NCBI GenBank assembly: GCA_035487355.1
Contig: DATHMF010000073.1
Span: forward strand, 101,707-165,706
Direction of reading: 5' to 3'
DNA length: 64,000 bases
Source: Terriglobales bacterium
GTDB taxonomy: Bacteria; Acidobacteriota; Terriglobia; Terriglobales; Acidobacteriaceae
The notes beneath the pieces are model-generated. The model was not told the origin of the DNA and searched no databases. It saw only the letters and a list, made by a program, of their open reading frames with translations. Within the stretch, counting starts at the first letter, position 1. Each line of letters opens with the position of its first letter. Shown here one piece after another: positions 51,619 to 61,307 of this stretch. The translations under genes were made by a program, and so were the position numbers.

Positions 51619-54600
51619 ATGGAAGCCACTCGTCGAGATTTTCTGAAAGTCACCGCCCTCGGAGGCACCGGGCTCCTCATATTTGGGTTTGATCTGACGC
51701 CCGCCTACGCCCAGCTTCGCGAACTCAAAATTGCCCGCGCAACTGAAACGCGCTCCACCTGTCCTTATTGTTCGGTGAGCTGCGGCGTGCTCATTTATAC
51801 GATTGGCGATAAGGCCAAGAACGTGACGCCGCAGGTGATCCACGTCGAGGGCGATCCCGATCATCCTATTAATCGTGGAACCTTGTGTCCCAAGGGGGCC
51901 TCGCTCGAGCAGGATATCCTCAACGAGCGCCGGCTTATGAAGCCGCAAGTCCGGCGGCCGGGTTCGGACCACTGGGAAGACATTGCCTGGGACCAGGCGA
52001 TTGATGAGATCGCGCATTGGGTGAAGAAGACGCGCGACGCGACCTTTATCGAAAAGGACGCGGCCGGCCATACCGTCAACCGCTGCGAGAGCATTGCCTG
52101 GATTGGCGGTTGCACTGACACCAACGAATTCAACTATCTTGCCGGAAAAGCTATGCGCAGCCTGGGGGTCTGCTACCTGGAAACCCAGGCCCGTGTTTGA
52201 CACGGCCCCACGGTCTCAAGTTTGGGACCAACTTTTGGGCGCGGAGCCATGACCAATGGCTACACCGATATCAAGAACACCGACATGATGCTGATCATGG
52301 GCGGGAACCCGGCGGAGAACCATCCGTGCGGCTTCAAGTGGGCCATCGAGGCCAAGCGTACCCGTAATGCAAAGATGATCGTGGTGGACCCGCGCTTCAC
52401 GCGCACCGCTGCCACTGCCGACCTGTTCCTGCAGATTCGCGCCGGCGCCGATATTGCATTCCTGGGCGGAGTCATCCGCTACGCTATCGAAAACAATCGC
52501 ATCGCCCACGAATACCTCACCAACTATACGAACGCCGCTTTCGTCGTGAAGGAAGGCTTCAAGCTGCCTGAGGACGGCTTGTACTCGGGCTTTGATCCGG
52601 CGACGCAGGTCTACGACAAATCCACGTGGAATTACCAGGAAGGCGGCGACCTGAGCGGCGCTGCTGCAAACGGGAGCGCTGCGCATAACGCTGCCGCGTC
52701 AAACCCGCCAAAGATAGCCCCGCCAGCCGCAACCCCCAAGCCCGCTGCCGCGGGAGCCAAACCTGCTGCACCACCGCCTCCGCCTGCGCTGCCTCCGAAC
52801 GTAGCTTACGATCTCACCCTGCAGCATCCGCGTTGCGTGTATCAGTTGTTGCGGCAGCAGTATTCGCGCTACACGCCTGAGATGGTCGAGCGTATCACGG
52901 GCATCCCAAAAGACCAGTTCCTGAAGGCTGCCGATCTGTTCACCTCCGTCCGCAAAGATGGAGACATGAAGAAAGTCGCCACCATCATCTACGCCGTCGG
53001 CTGGACGCAGCATACCTTCGGCACGCAGATCATCCGCACCGCAGCGATGTTGCAATTGCTGCTGGGCAACGTAGGACGCGCCGGTGGCGGAGTGAACGCT
53101 CTGCGCGGCCACTCCAACATTCAGGGCGCAACGGATATGGGCGGCGTGTTTGACATCTGGCCGGGTTACTTAAAAGTCCCGAACCCAAATGATCTTGACC
53201 TGAAGACTTACCTCGATCGCGTTACACCCAAGCCTTCCAAGCCCGCTCCGTGGGATTCGTTCAACTACTGGGGCAACACGTCGAAGTTTGCCGTCTCTTA
53301 TCTGAAAGCTATGTACGGCGACGCGGCGACAAAAGAAAACGACTGGGCGTTCGGATACATGCCCAAGGTTGATCGCAACTACTCCTGGACCTATATCTGG
53401 GACAACATGTACCGCGGCGCGGTGAAGGGAATGTTTGCCTTTGGCATGAACGGCGTGGCCATCGGGCCGGATTCGCACAAGAACATTGACGCGCTCAAGA
53501 AAGCCGATTGGCTCGTCGTGGGCGAGATTTACCCCGATGAGACCAGCGAATTCTGGAAGTCGCCGGGAATTACAACCGACGAGATGAAAAGCATCAACAC
53601 AACCGTCTATCGGCTGGCCTGTGCGGGCTTCGCCGAAAAAGACGGGTCCATGACCAACTCGTCGCGCTGGTTGCAGTGGAAGAACGTTGCACTGCCTACG
53701 CCGGCCCAGGCCCGCCTCGATCAAGACATCGTGGCGCAAATTTTTCTCAAAACCCGCGAGCTTTACCAGAAAGAAGGCGGCAAGTTCCCTGACCCGATCC
53801 TGCATCTGACCTGGGCGTATACCGATCCCAAGCATCCCTCGCTCGGCGAAGTGGCGAAAGAGATCAACGGCAAGGCGCTGGCTGATCTCAACGATCCCAA
53901 TCCCAAGTCGCCGCTCGTCATCAAGAAGGGCCAGCAACTGCCGGGCTTCGCTTGGCTGAAGGACGATGGCTCGACCTCGTGCGGCAACTGGATCTACTCC
54001 GGCTCCTGGACCGAGGCCGGCCCGCAGCTTGCCCGTCGTGGCACCGAAGATCCATCAGGCCTGGGCATTTACCAAAACTGGGCGTGGTCGTGGCCGGCCA
54101 ATCGCCGCGTTCTCTACAACCGCGCGTCATGCGATCCTTCGGGAAAACCCTGGGATCCGGAGCGCAAGCAGGTTTGGTGGAGCGAAGCCGCGCAACTGTG
54201 GACGGGCAATGACGTTCCCGATTTCAAAGCAGACTCCAACCCGAAAGACCACATGGGTCCATTCATCATGAACCCGGAAGGAATCGGCCGCATCTTCGCG
54301 CCTCTGGCCGCATTCGCTGAGGGGCCATTCCCTGAGCACTACGAGCCGATTGAGAGTCCGGTGCAGAACCCGCTGCACCCGGAGCACTCCAATAATCCCG
54401 TGGTCAAGAAGTTCAAAACGCCGGCAGACAAGTACGGAACCGTGAGTGACGGCTTCGACATCATTTGCACAACCTATCGTCTGACCGAGCATTATCACTA
54501 CTGGACCAAGAACAACCCGATGTGCGTCCAGCTCATTCCCGAACCGTTCGTCGAGATTCCCGTGGAGCTGGCCAACGACCGGGGAATCAACGGCGGCGAC

Positions 54601-54855
54601 AAAGTGAAAGTTTCCAGTGCGCGCGGCGTTTATCTGGCAAAGGCTTTCGTTACCAAACGAATCAAGCCCATGATGATTGACGGAAAGAAAACATACCAGA
54701 TCGGCATACCTATCCACCAAGGTTACCGCGGTATTCAGGAAGACGAAGGCAAGAACGACAGGACGATGATCAACCTGCTTTCGCCAACCGTGAATGATCC
54801 CAACGCACACACCCCTGAATTCAAGGGTTTTCTGGTTAAGCTCGAGAAAGCATAG
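51619..54855 (+). CDS. fdnG: Formate dehydrogenase alpha subunit, selenocysteine-containing (FdnG/FdoG-type)
   Basis: Periplasmic molybdenum (or tungsten) bis-MGD catalytic subunit oxidising formate to CO2. The reading passes through TGA 52198-52200, placing Sec in TQARV-Sec-HGPTVSSLG, the same context as E. coli FdnG/FdoG. The N-terminus has a Tat signal (TRRDFLKVTALGGTGLLIFG). CPYCSVSCG and LCPKGASLE bind the [4Fe-4S] cluster. FGRGAMTNGYTDIKNTDMML follows the Sec. The total is 1078 residues, about 60 more than E. coli FdnG, mainly because of an Ala/Pro-rich insert near 345-395. AAAGGAGA precedes ATG 51619. Followed by beta, gamma and fdhE genes in tight order. Confidence 0.95.
52198..52240 (+). 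promoter_or_regulatory. SECIS element in fdnG
   Basis: GGTCTC (52212-52217) pairs with GGGACC (52224-52229) around the loop AAGTTT. With the U of UGA as 1, position 17 is U and positions 23 and 24 are G and U, as in E. coli fdhF. It is part of the coding sequence. Confidence 0.8.
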
Positions 54856-54864
54856 GCAACCACT

Positions 54865-55782
54865 ATGAGCCAAGCGACACTCGAAATCGTCAAAATCTCC
54901 GGCCACGCCGGGCCGGCACCCGGCGAAGGCGTGAAGCGGGCAGAGCAGGTCTGCAAGCTGATTGACACCACAACCTGCATCGGCTGTAAAGCCTGCGAGG
55001 TAGCCTGCCTGGAGTGGAACGGCTACACCTTTACCGACACCGTCTTCAACAACAGCTATCAGACCATGCCGGAGACCGCGTGGAACTACTGGAACCTGAT
55101 CAAGTTCAACGAGCACGAGCGCGAAGATGGCACGTTGATGCTGCTCATGCGCAAAGACCAGTGCATGCACTGCGCCGACCCCGGATGCCTCATGGCCTGC
55201 CCCGCCGATGGCGCAATCGTGCAGTACTCCAACGGCATCGTTGATTTTCAGCAGGAGCACTGCATCGGCTGCGGCTATTGTGTCAGCGGCTGCCCGTTTA
55301 ATATTCCGAAGTTCAACACGAACACCAAAAAGATGTTCAAGTGCACACTCTGCGCCGACCGCGTGACTGAAGGACTCGAACCGGCATGCATCAAATCCTG
55401 CCCCACCGGCTGCCTGCACTTCGGCACCAAGGACGACATGAAAGACCTGGCCAACAACCGCGCCCAGCAGCTTCGCGAGCACTTTGGTTTTGAGAATGCG
55501 GGTGTCTACGATCCGCCGGGCGTGGGTGGAACCGGTGTCATCTATGTGCTGCACGATGCTACCAACCCCGAGGCCTATGGCGATTTGCCCAAAGATCCCG
55601 AAATTCCCTGGGTCGTGCGCTTCTGGAAGGGGCCGGCAAAGTGGATCGGTAATCTGGCTATGATGGGTGGAATTGTCGGCGTAGCGATGCACTATCTGCG
55701 CTTTGGTCCCAAGCAAGTGGAAAGCGAGCCCGATAGCAAGCCAGATGCCCAGAAGAAAGACGAGAAAGGGGGCCGGCCATGA
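54865..55782 (+). CDS. fdnH: Formate dehydrogenase iron-sulfur (beta) subunit
   Basis: 305 residues carrying electrons from the alpha to the gamma subunit. Cys clusters: CIGCKACEVACLEWN near 38, CMHCADPGCLMACPADG near 98, CIGCGYCVSGCPF near 133 and CTLCADRV / ACIKSCPTG near 156-180, together four [4Fe-4S] ferredoxin-like sites as in FdnH. One C-terminal membrane helix (NLAMMGGIVGVAMHYLRF) anchors it, as in the nitrate-inducible E. coli enzyme. It starts 9 bp after fdnG and overlaps the gamma gene by 4 bp (ATGA). Confidence 0.94.
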   Translation: MSQATLEIVKISGHAGPAPGEGVKRAEQVCKLIDTTTCIGCKACEVACLEWNGYTFTDTVFNNSYQTMPETAWNYWNLIKFNEHEREDGTLMLLMRKDQCMHCADPGCLMACPADGAIVQYSNGIVDFQQEHCIGCGYCVSGCPFNIPKFNTNTKKMFKCTLCADRVTEGLEPACIKSCPTGCLHFGTKDDMKDLANNRAQQLREHFGFENAGVYDPPGVGGTGVIYVLHDATNPEAYGDLPKDPEIPWVVRFWKGPAKWIGNLAMMGGIVGVAMHYLRFGPKQVESEPDSKPDAQKKDEKGGRP

Positions 55783-56459
55783 GCGCATCCCAGGCCATCC
55801 CCGCATCGCCTGCCGCGAGCCAGAGCAGTGACCGAATTGTTCGCTACACGCTCAGCGAGCGCATCAACCACTGGATCGCCGGCTTCTCTTATCTCTATTG
55901 CCTGGTCACCGGCCTGGCGTTCTGGTCGCCTTACATGTTCTGGATGGCCGTTGTGCTCGGCGGCGCACCTACGTCTCGCTTCTGGCATCCCTGGGTTGGT
56001 TTGGTCTTTACCGTCTCTACTCTCTGGATGTTCAAAGTCTGGCGCGGCGACATGGCCACCACCGACGCCGACCTCGCCTGGAAAAAAGCGATGCCACACT
56101 ACATCCGCAACGAAGATGACCAGCTTCCGCCCATCGGCCGCTTTAACTACGGCCAGAAATTATTTTTCTGGGTGATGTTGTATGGCGCAATCCTGCTGCT
56201 ACTTTCCGGCATTGGGCTGTGGTTCGTCGAATCCATCCCCTGGAGTCTGCGCTGGCTGCGTTATCTGGCGGTCACGGTGCACGTCACGGCTGCGCTGGTC
56301 ACCATTGGCGCCTTCATCATTCATGTTTACATGGGCACGGCCATGGTCAGCGGCGGCTTCACCGCGATCGTCCGCGGAGAAGTTTCAGCCGCCTGGGCCA
56401 AGATGCACCACCGGCTCTGGTACGAGCAGGTCACAAAAGAGACCTCCGCAAAGAAATGA
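55779..56459 (+). CDS. fdnI: Formate dehydrogenase cytochrome b556 (gamma) subunit
   Basis: 226 residues with four membrane helices, passing electrons to quinone. Candidate haem-ligating His: INHWIAGFSYLYCLVT (helix 1), FWHPWVGLVFT (helix 2) and HVTAALVTIGAFIIHVYMGT (helix 4). The order beta-gamma with a 4-bp overlap and the following fdhE match the Fdn/Fdo arrangement. The start ATG 55779 lies within the beta subunit's stop region. Confidence 0.93.
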   Translation: MSASQAIPASPAASQSSDRIVRYTLSERINHWIAGFSYLYCLVTGLAFWSPYMFWMAVVLGGAPTSRFWHPWVGLVFTVSTLWMFKVWRGDMATTDADLAWKKAMPHYIRNEDDQLPPIGRFNYGQKLFFWVMLYGAILLLLSGIGLWFVESIPWSLRWLRYLAVTVHVTAALVTIGAFIIHVYMGTAMVSGGFTAIVRGEVSAAWAKMHHRLWYEQVTKETSAKK

Positions 56460-57301
56460 ACCGCTCAAAGTGGGAGCGGCGCATCCAGCGTGCTGAGGAG
56501 TTGGCCTCCGCGCATCCCTTTGCGGCTGAAGTCCTGCAGTTCTATAAGCACATTGCCGGCTTCCAGCAAGCGCTTTATTCCCATATTGAAACTTCTTATA
56601 TTGAAGCCGCCAACGATAACGCATCGAACAAGAAAGCTTCCGGTTTGCTTCCCGCGGGTTTGCTTCCGGAAGATCTCGACCTTCCTCTGCTGCTGCCAAA
56701 ATTCTCTGAGTTCCTTTCTGCTGTCGAGAAGGTCGCTCCCCAGCCGATTGCCCAGTCTGCCGCCGATCTGAACGCGCAAGGCGATGGCCGCTGGCAGGAT
56801 CTGCTCACTTCTTACTGGCGGACTGCGCCCGATTTCCAGCCCACCCCCGAGCACACCGAAACCCTGCTGGCATGGATTTTTCTGCAACCCTACGCCGAGT
56901 ATCTTGCCGATCACAGCAAACCCGTGCCTCACAACGAGAGAACAGCGGTGTGTCCGTTTTGCTCGGGAAGACCGCTGGTAGGGGTGCTGCGGCCGGAAGG
57001 CGATGGCGCGAAGCGCTCTCTGATCTGCTCGCTCTGCTCCACCGAGTGGACCTACGGGCGCATCGTGTGTCCGGCGTGTGGTGAAGAGACGGTCGAGAAG
57101 CTCGCGATCTACACCGCCAGCCAATTTCACCAGGTCCGCGTCGAGGCCTGCGATACCTGCCACTACTACATCAAGACCGTGGACCTCACCAAGAACGGCC
57201 ATGCCGTACCGGTCGTAGATGAACTGGCCACGATTCCGCTGAACCTCTGGGCGCAGGAGCACCAATACATAAAGCTGCAACCCAATTTGCTGGGGATTTA
57301 A
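56456..57301 (+). CDS. fdhE: Formate dehydrogenase accessory protein FdhE
   Basis: Needed for the activity of periplasmic formate dehydrogenases. ATG 56456 (MNRSKWERRIQRAEELASAH) overlaps the gamma-subunit stop; the frame is open further upstream, but only as a shadow of fdnI. 281 residues; rubredoxin-like Cys pairs CPFCSGRPLVG, CSLCSTEW, CPACGEETVEKLA and CDTCHYYIKTVD are the family signature, with an acidic/hydrophobic helical N-terminus. It completes the operon and is expected in the cytoplasm. Confidence 0.93.
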   Translation: MNRSKWERRIQRAEELASAHPFAAEVLQFYKHIAGFQQALYSHIETSYIEAANDNASNKKASGLLPAGLLPEDLDLPLLLPKFSEFLSAVEKVAPQPIAQSAADLNAQGDGRWQDLLTSYWRTAPDFQPTPEHTETLLAWIFLQPYAEYLADHSKPVPHNERTAVCPFCSGRPLVGVLRPEGDGAKRSLICSLCSTEWTYGRIVCPACGEETVEKLAIYTASQFHQVRVEACDTCHYYIKTVDLTKNGHAVPVVDELATIPLNLWAQEHQYIKLQPNLLGI

Positions 57302-57429
57302 CCGAATTTCTCCGTGCCTCCGCGTAAACTTCCCGACGATGAGGGAAGTCTTAAATTTAGTGAAGGAACTGGCTGATTCTTCTCAAACATGAGACAAGTC
57401 AATTATTCTGCCTTGGAAAGGAACCTGAC

Positions 57430-58479
57430 ATGCGTCTGCTGCTCTTGCTGATTGCTGTTGTGGCTACGGGACTGGCGCAGCAGCCAACCCAACCTAGCCT
57501 CGACAAACGGGCGCGCGCAGCCGTGATCGAAGCGCTTGCTGCGAAACTCAATGCCGGTTACGTGCTGCCTGATTCTTCGCAGAGCATCATTCAAGCCTTG
57601 CAGAAGGCACAGCAGGCTGGAGATTACGACGCCGTTCAAACGCCGAAGGAATATGCGGAAATGCTCACAGCCACCTTGCGAAGCGCAAGCCACGATAAGC
57701 ATCTGTCGGTTTTTTATGATCCCCAGCCGGCCCCGTCTTCTCAAGTTTCACCTAACCCGTCCGATGCGCGGGAACGGTACAATTTCGGCTTCGGCAAGCT
57801 TGAGCGCTTGCGAGGCAACGTTGGGTACTTGGAGATCCTGAGTTTCGCACCGGTTGAGCAGGCCGCCGAGACAGGCGGTACCTATCTGAGCGCCCTGGCT
57901 AACTTCGACGCAATCATCCTGGATCTTCGCAAGAATGGAGGTGGCAACACGCCGATGGTTGCATTCGTTGCCAGCTACTTTTTCGACGCGAGTCCGGTTC
58001 ACTTGACAGACATCTACTGGCGCGATTCGAACGAAACCAGTCAGTTCTGGACTTGGCCATTAGTGCCTGGCCGGCGATCGGCACGCCAGCCGCTTTATAT
58101 CCTTACCAGTGGCTCGACGTTCTCTTCTGCGGAGGATTTTTGTTATTCGCTTCAAAAACTCAAGCGAGCAGTAATCGTTGGGGAGCAGACTGGAGGAGGT
58201 GCACATTCCGGAAGGGGGCTGCAACGCCTCACGTCCCTCTTCACGGCCTTTATTCCGGTGGGGCGCTCAATCTCTCCAATTACAAAATCGAACTGGGAGG
58301 GCGTTGGCGTCGAACCCGGCCTCAAGACAACCGCCGATAGGGCTCTTGACGAAGCCTACATTCAGGCGTTGAAGGTCCTTCTGGATCGGGAGACCGACGA
58401 AGCCTGGAAGCAAAACCTGCAACAGGTCCTTCAGGACTTGACGGCCAAGACCCAACAGGCTGCACCCACCTCTCACTAA
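57430..58479 (+). CDS. Secreted S41 family peptidase
   Basis: 349 residues with a short signal peptide (MRLLLLLIAVVATGLAQQ). A helical N-terminal domain (ARAAVIEALAAKLNAGYVLP, SIIQALQKAQQAGDYDA) of the IRBP/S41 N-type is followed by the catalytic part: LDLRKNGGGNTPMVAFVASY, LYILTSGSTFSSAEDFCYSL (nucleophile Ser in SGSTFSSAEDF) and VIVGEQTGGGAHSGRGLQRL. No PDZ domain is seen, unlike CtpA. Similar proteins are common in Acidobacteriota and Bacteroidota and may process exported proteins. Separate promoter likely (128-bp gap from fdhE). Confidence 0.87.
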   Translation: MRLLLLLIAVVATGLAQQPTQPSLDKRARAAVIEALAAKLNAGYVLPDSSQSIIQALQKAQQAGDYDAVQTPKEYAEMLTATLRSASHDKHLSVFYDPQPAPSSQVSPNPSDARERYNFGFGKLERLRGNVGYLEILSFAPVEQAAETGGTYLSALANFDAIILDLRKNGGGNTPMVAFVASYFFDASPVHLTDIYWRDSNETSQFWTWPLVPGRRSARQPLYILTSGSTFSSAEDFCYSLQKLKRAVIVGEQTGGGAHSGRGLQRLTSLFTAFIPVGRSISPITKSNWEGVGVEPGLKTTADRALDEAYIQALKVLLDRETDEAWKQNLQQVLQDLTAKTQQAAPTSH

Positions 58480-58510
58480 CTCTTTAGAGTGTAGCGAGGG
58501 GCCTCAGCTT

Positions 58511-58610
58511 TCCCTCTGCGTTGATCTGCCTCTGTGCCTCTTGTGGTGAAAGGCCACCCCAAACTTCCCGCCAAACGCGTTATAAAAGCAGTCAGCATTC
58601 AAGCCACAGA
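58511..58610. repeat. Remnant of the 3' end of an NRAMP gene and adjacent spacer
   Basis: CCCTCTGCGTTGATCTGC at 58512-58529 recurs at 59712-59729. The block from 58551 to 58605 (AAACTTCCCGCCAAACGCG and onwards) matches 59780-59837, the 3' end of mntH, with a few changes. On the minus strand it still encodes YNAFGGKF but without the stop, so it is a decayed NRAMP tail. Confidence 0.75.
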
Positions 58611-58695
58611 CGAGAATTAACAACCCGATTCGAAACCGATGATACAATCCAGCCTTCCCTAGGAAAGCCTATCTAGCGGTCCACTGGAGGCGCCT

Positions 58696-59650
58696 ATGCG
58701 CCACGCCCTTCGCACTCTCCTCGTGTTTTCACTCTTGCTTACCACCATCGTTTCCATGCAAGCCCAGCAGCCGCTGCAGATGGCCAGCCTGCGTCCTGAC
58801 CCGCAACTGCGCTGGCAGCGGGTCTCGCCCACGGCGCAGAAACCTGATGGCCCGGTGCTGTATCAGCTTCTGCTCAATGCCAGCGGAAGCGCGGGCACGG
58901 TGCCGGTGTTCGACAGCAATCCGCGCCACCTCATCAACTCGCCCATCACGGTAGGCGGAGGCAATGTGGCCATTGGCGGGCTCTCGATCAACGGCGGTTC
59001 CGGCATCATCAGCTTTGCCGGCAGTCAGAGCTTCGCGGGCAACGGATCAGGACTGACCAATCTGAACGGGGCCAATGTAACCGGAGCGGCGGGTACGGTG
59101 GGGCTGGTGGTGCAGGGCGCGAGCGCGCAGACCGCGAACCTGCAGGAGTGGAAAAACAACGGAGGCACGGCGGTGGCCTCGGTTTCCGCCGGCGGCGTGA
59201 TCAGCGGCGACGGATCGGGAATCAGCAACCTGAGCAGCAGCCAGCTTGTGAACGGCGGCATCAACCGCGAGCAGATCGCGCTGCTGAAGTGGTATCCGGC
59301 CTTTCGGAGCGCCAGCTTTGCCGTTGGCAATAGCCCCGAGGGAGTGGCTTTTGACGGGGCCAACATTTGGGTGGCGAACAACAACGGCAACACTGTGAGC
59401 AAGCTGCGGGCCTCGGATGGCGCGGTTCTGGGCACCTTTGCCGTCGGCCTCAGCCCCTATGGGGTAGCCTTTGACGGGGCCAACATCTGGGTGGGCGAAC
59501 CAGAACAGCAACAATGTGACCAAGCTGCGGGCCAGCGATGGCACGCTATTGGGCACCTTTGCCGTGGGCAGCTTTGCCCACGGAGTGGCCTTTGACGGCG
59601 CCAACATCTGGGTGGCGAACTACCTCAGCAACACTGTGAGCAAGCTCTGA
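58696..59650 (+). pseudogene. Fibre-like secreted protein with three propeller repeats, frameshifted
   Basis: A signal peptide (MRHALRTLLVFSLLLTTIVS) is followed by a head shared with two neighbouring genes: MASLRPDPQLRWQRVSPTAQ, DGPVLYQLLLNA and FDSNPRHLINSPI. Then comes a tail-fibre-like part (GIISFAGSQSFAGNGSGLTN, GLVVQGASAQTANLQEWKNN, INREQIALLKWY) and YncE/Vgb-like 40-residue units (GVAFDGANIWVANNNGNTVS). One extra G in GTGGGCG near 59491-59496 breaks the frame in unit 2; removing it restores ANQNSNNVTKLRASDGTLLG and reading to the TGA at 59650. Only three units are present, too few to close a propeller. Either a sequencing error or decay. Confidence 0.75.
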
Positions 59651-59790
59651 AAAATAGTTCTCGGTTCTCAGTTCTCAGCGAAAGACTGTCGTTCAGACAA
59701 GATCTGCGCAGCCCTCTGCGTTGATCTGCGTTCATCTGCAGGCTAAGCTTTTTGATTTTGCTGCTCCGCGCCTCCGCGGTGAAACCCACT

Positions 59791-61134
59791 CTAAAACTTC
59801 CCACCAAATGCGTTATAGAGCAGCAGAGCATTCAACGCAATGATGACGCCGGTCGTGACATAGGCCAGCAGGTTCGTGATCCGGCTGTTGGCCAGCTCCT
59901 GCATGATCCCAACCCGGCGCGTGAGCATGATCAACGGGATAAGCGCGAAGGGCAGCGCAAAACTCAGGACCACCTGCGAGAGCACCAGAATTCTCAGCGG
60001 ATCGAACCCTAAGCCAATTACCAGCACCGCCGGAATCATGGTGATCAGGCGGCGCAGAAAGATGCTGAACTTGATCTTGAGAAAGCCTTCAATGATCACC
60101 TGGCCGGCCATGGTGCCCACGGTGGAGGAAGATAGTCCGGAGAACAACAGTGCAATGGCGAACGCGACCGCCGAAGCCCGGCCCAGCAGTGGCAGCAAGG
60201 TCTCGTGGGCCTGCTCGATGGATTCGATCGCGTGGCCGCTGCGCAATGTCACCGCCGCCGCCATGATGATCATGGCCGAGTTAATCAGCCATGCGCCGTT
60301 CATGGCGAACAACACGTCAATCAATTCATATTTAACGTGGCGCATACGCTGCAGCCACTGCCCGGTGGGGCAGCGGAACTCGTTTTCGCGCACCCGGTGC
60401 TGCACCAGCGCCGAGTGCAGATACACCACGTGGGGCATCACGGTTGCGCCCAGCATGCCCACCGCGATGTAAATACTCTTGGAATCAATTTGCGGAACGA
60501 TGGTGTGATACCCAATCGCCTTCCAATCGGCCCAGCCCAGGTCAACCAGAAACAGCTCCAGCGCATAACACGCCGCAATTCCAAAAACGAATGCTACGAT
60601 CACCCGCTCCAGTTTGCGGAAGCCGTAGAGCTCGACTGTGAGAATCAGGAAAACCAGCACGCCCGTGAGGATGGCGGAAAGCAGCATCACGTTCTGCTGG
60701 CTCATGCCGTGGGCGAGCAGTTGCGGTCCAAACAGCAGATAGAACCCCAGTGCCGCCCCTAGAAATTCAGCCAGGTCGGTCGCCACTGCGGCCAGCTCGG
60801 CGGCGATCCATAAACCCAGGGTCACCGGCCGTGAAAAATGCTCGCGGCAATTTTCCGGCAGCGAGCGTCCGGTGGCGATGCCCAGCTTCGCCGAAAGATA
60901 CTGAATCAGGATGGCCATTGCGTTCGACCACAACAGCACCCAGAGCAGCTTGTATCCAAAGTGCGTTCCGCCATCAATGTTGGTGGCGAAGTTGCCGGGA
61001 TCAATGTAGGCCACGCTGGCCACAAACGCCGGACCGAAGTAGGCCCATAGCTCTCCCCGCCGCAGGGAGGGCAGCTTGAGCTTAATGTTCCACCCTTTGC
61101 GGGTGGCATCGGTTTCTGGGGTGGTGGACATCAT
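59791..61134 (-). CDS. mntH: NRAMP-family divalent metal transporter
   Basis: Proton-coupled Mn(II)/Fe(II) importer of the inner membrane. 447 residues with about 11 membrane helices. Helix 1 motif DPGNFATNIDGG (Asp-Pro-Gly-Asn metal site) near residue 48, and helix 6 MPHVVYLHSALVQHR near 233 (Met and His ligands of the MPH motif) are both intact. The C-terminus ends NAFGGKF. The start ATG 61134 or 61131. It lies between two fibre-protein genes. A copy of its tail sits 1.2 kb away (58551-58605). Confidence 0.92.
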   Translation of the reverse strand: MMSTTPETDATRKGWNIKLKLPSLRRGELWAYFGPAFVASVAYIDPGNFATNIDGGTHFGYKLLWVLLWSNAMAILIQYLSAKLGIATGRSLPENCREHFSRPVTLGLWIAAELAAVATDLAEFLGAALGFYLLFGPQLLAHGMSQQNVMLLSAILTGVLVFLILTVELYGFRKLERVIVAFVFGIAACYALELFLVDLGWADWKAIGYHTIVPQIDSKSIYIAVGMLGATVMPHVVYLHSALVQHRVRENEFRCPTGQWLQRMRHVKYELIDVLFAMNGAWLINSAMIIMAAAVTLRSGHAIESIEQAHETLLPLLGRASAVAFAIALLFSGLSSSTVGTMAGQVIIEGFLKIKFSIFLRRLITMIPAVLVIGLGFDPLRILVLSQVVLSFALPFALIPLIMLTRRVGIMQELANSRITNLLAYVTTGVIIALNALLLYNAFGGKF

Positions 61135-61307
61135 CAGCAGCGGATCGCCAAACTTTACAGTATAGCGGTTGCGAGAATGGTCGGAGAAGGCAGGTTACAG
61201 AGAAGAAACCGGCGATTTGAAGGGAATAATTATTGGACTGGTTGGTTTTATCGTTATCTAAGCTGCATTTAACGAAGTTAAAATCCTGCGATTTTCTGGA
61301 GACCTCT

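Noticed and set aside
57328..57347. ACTTCCC/GGGAAGT stem after fdhE as an intrinsic terminator
   Set aside because: The stem is only 7 bp and is followed by CTTAAATTTAG rather than a T-run.
59485..59500. Programmed frameshifting in the first fibre gene
   Set aside because: The site has no slippery heptamer or strong downstream structure that I can see; a simple one-base insertion explains it.
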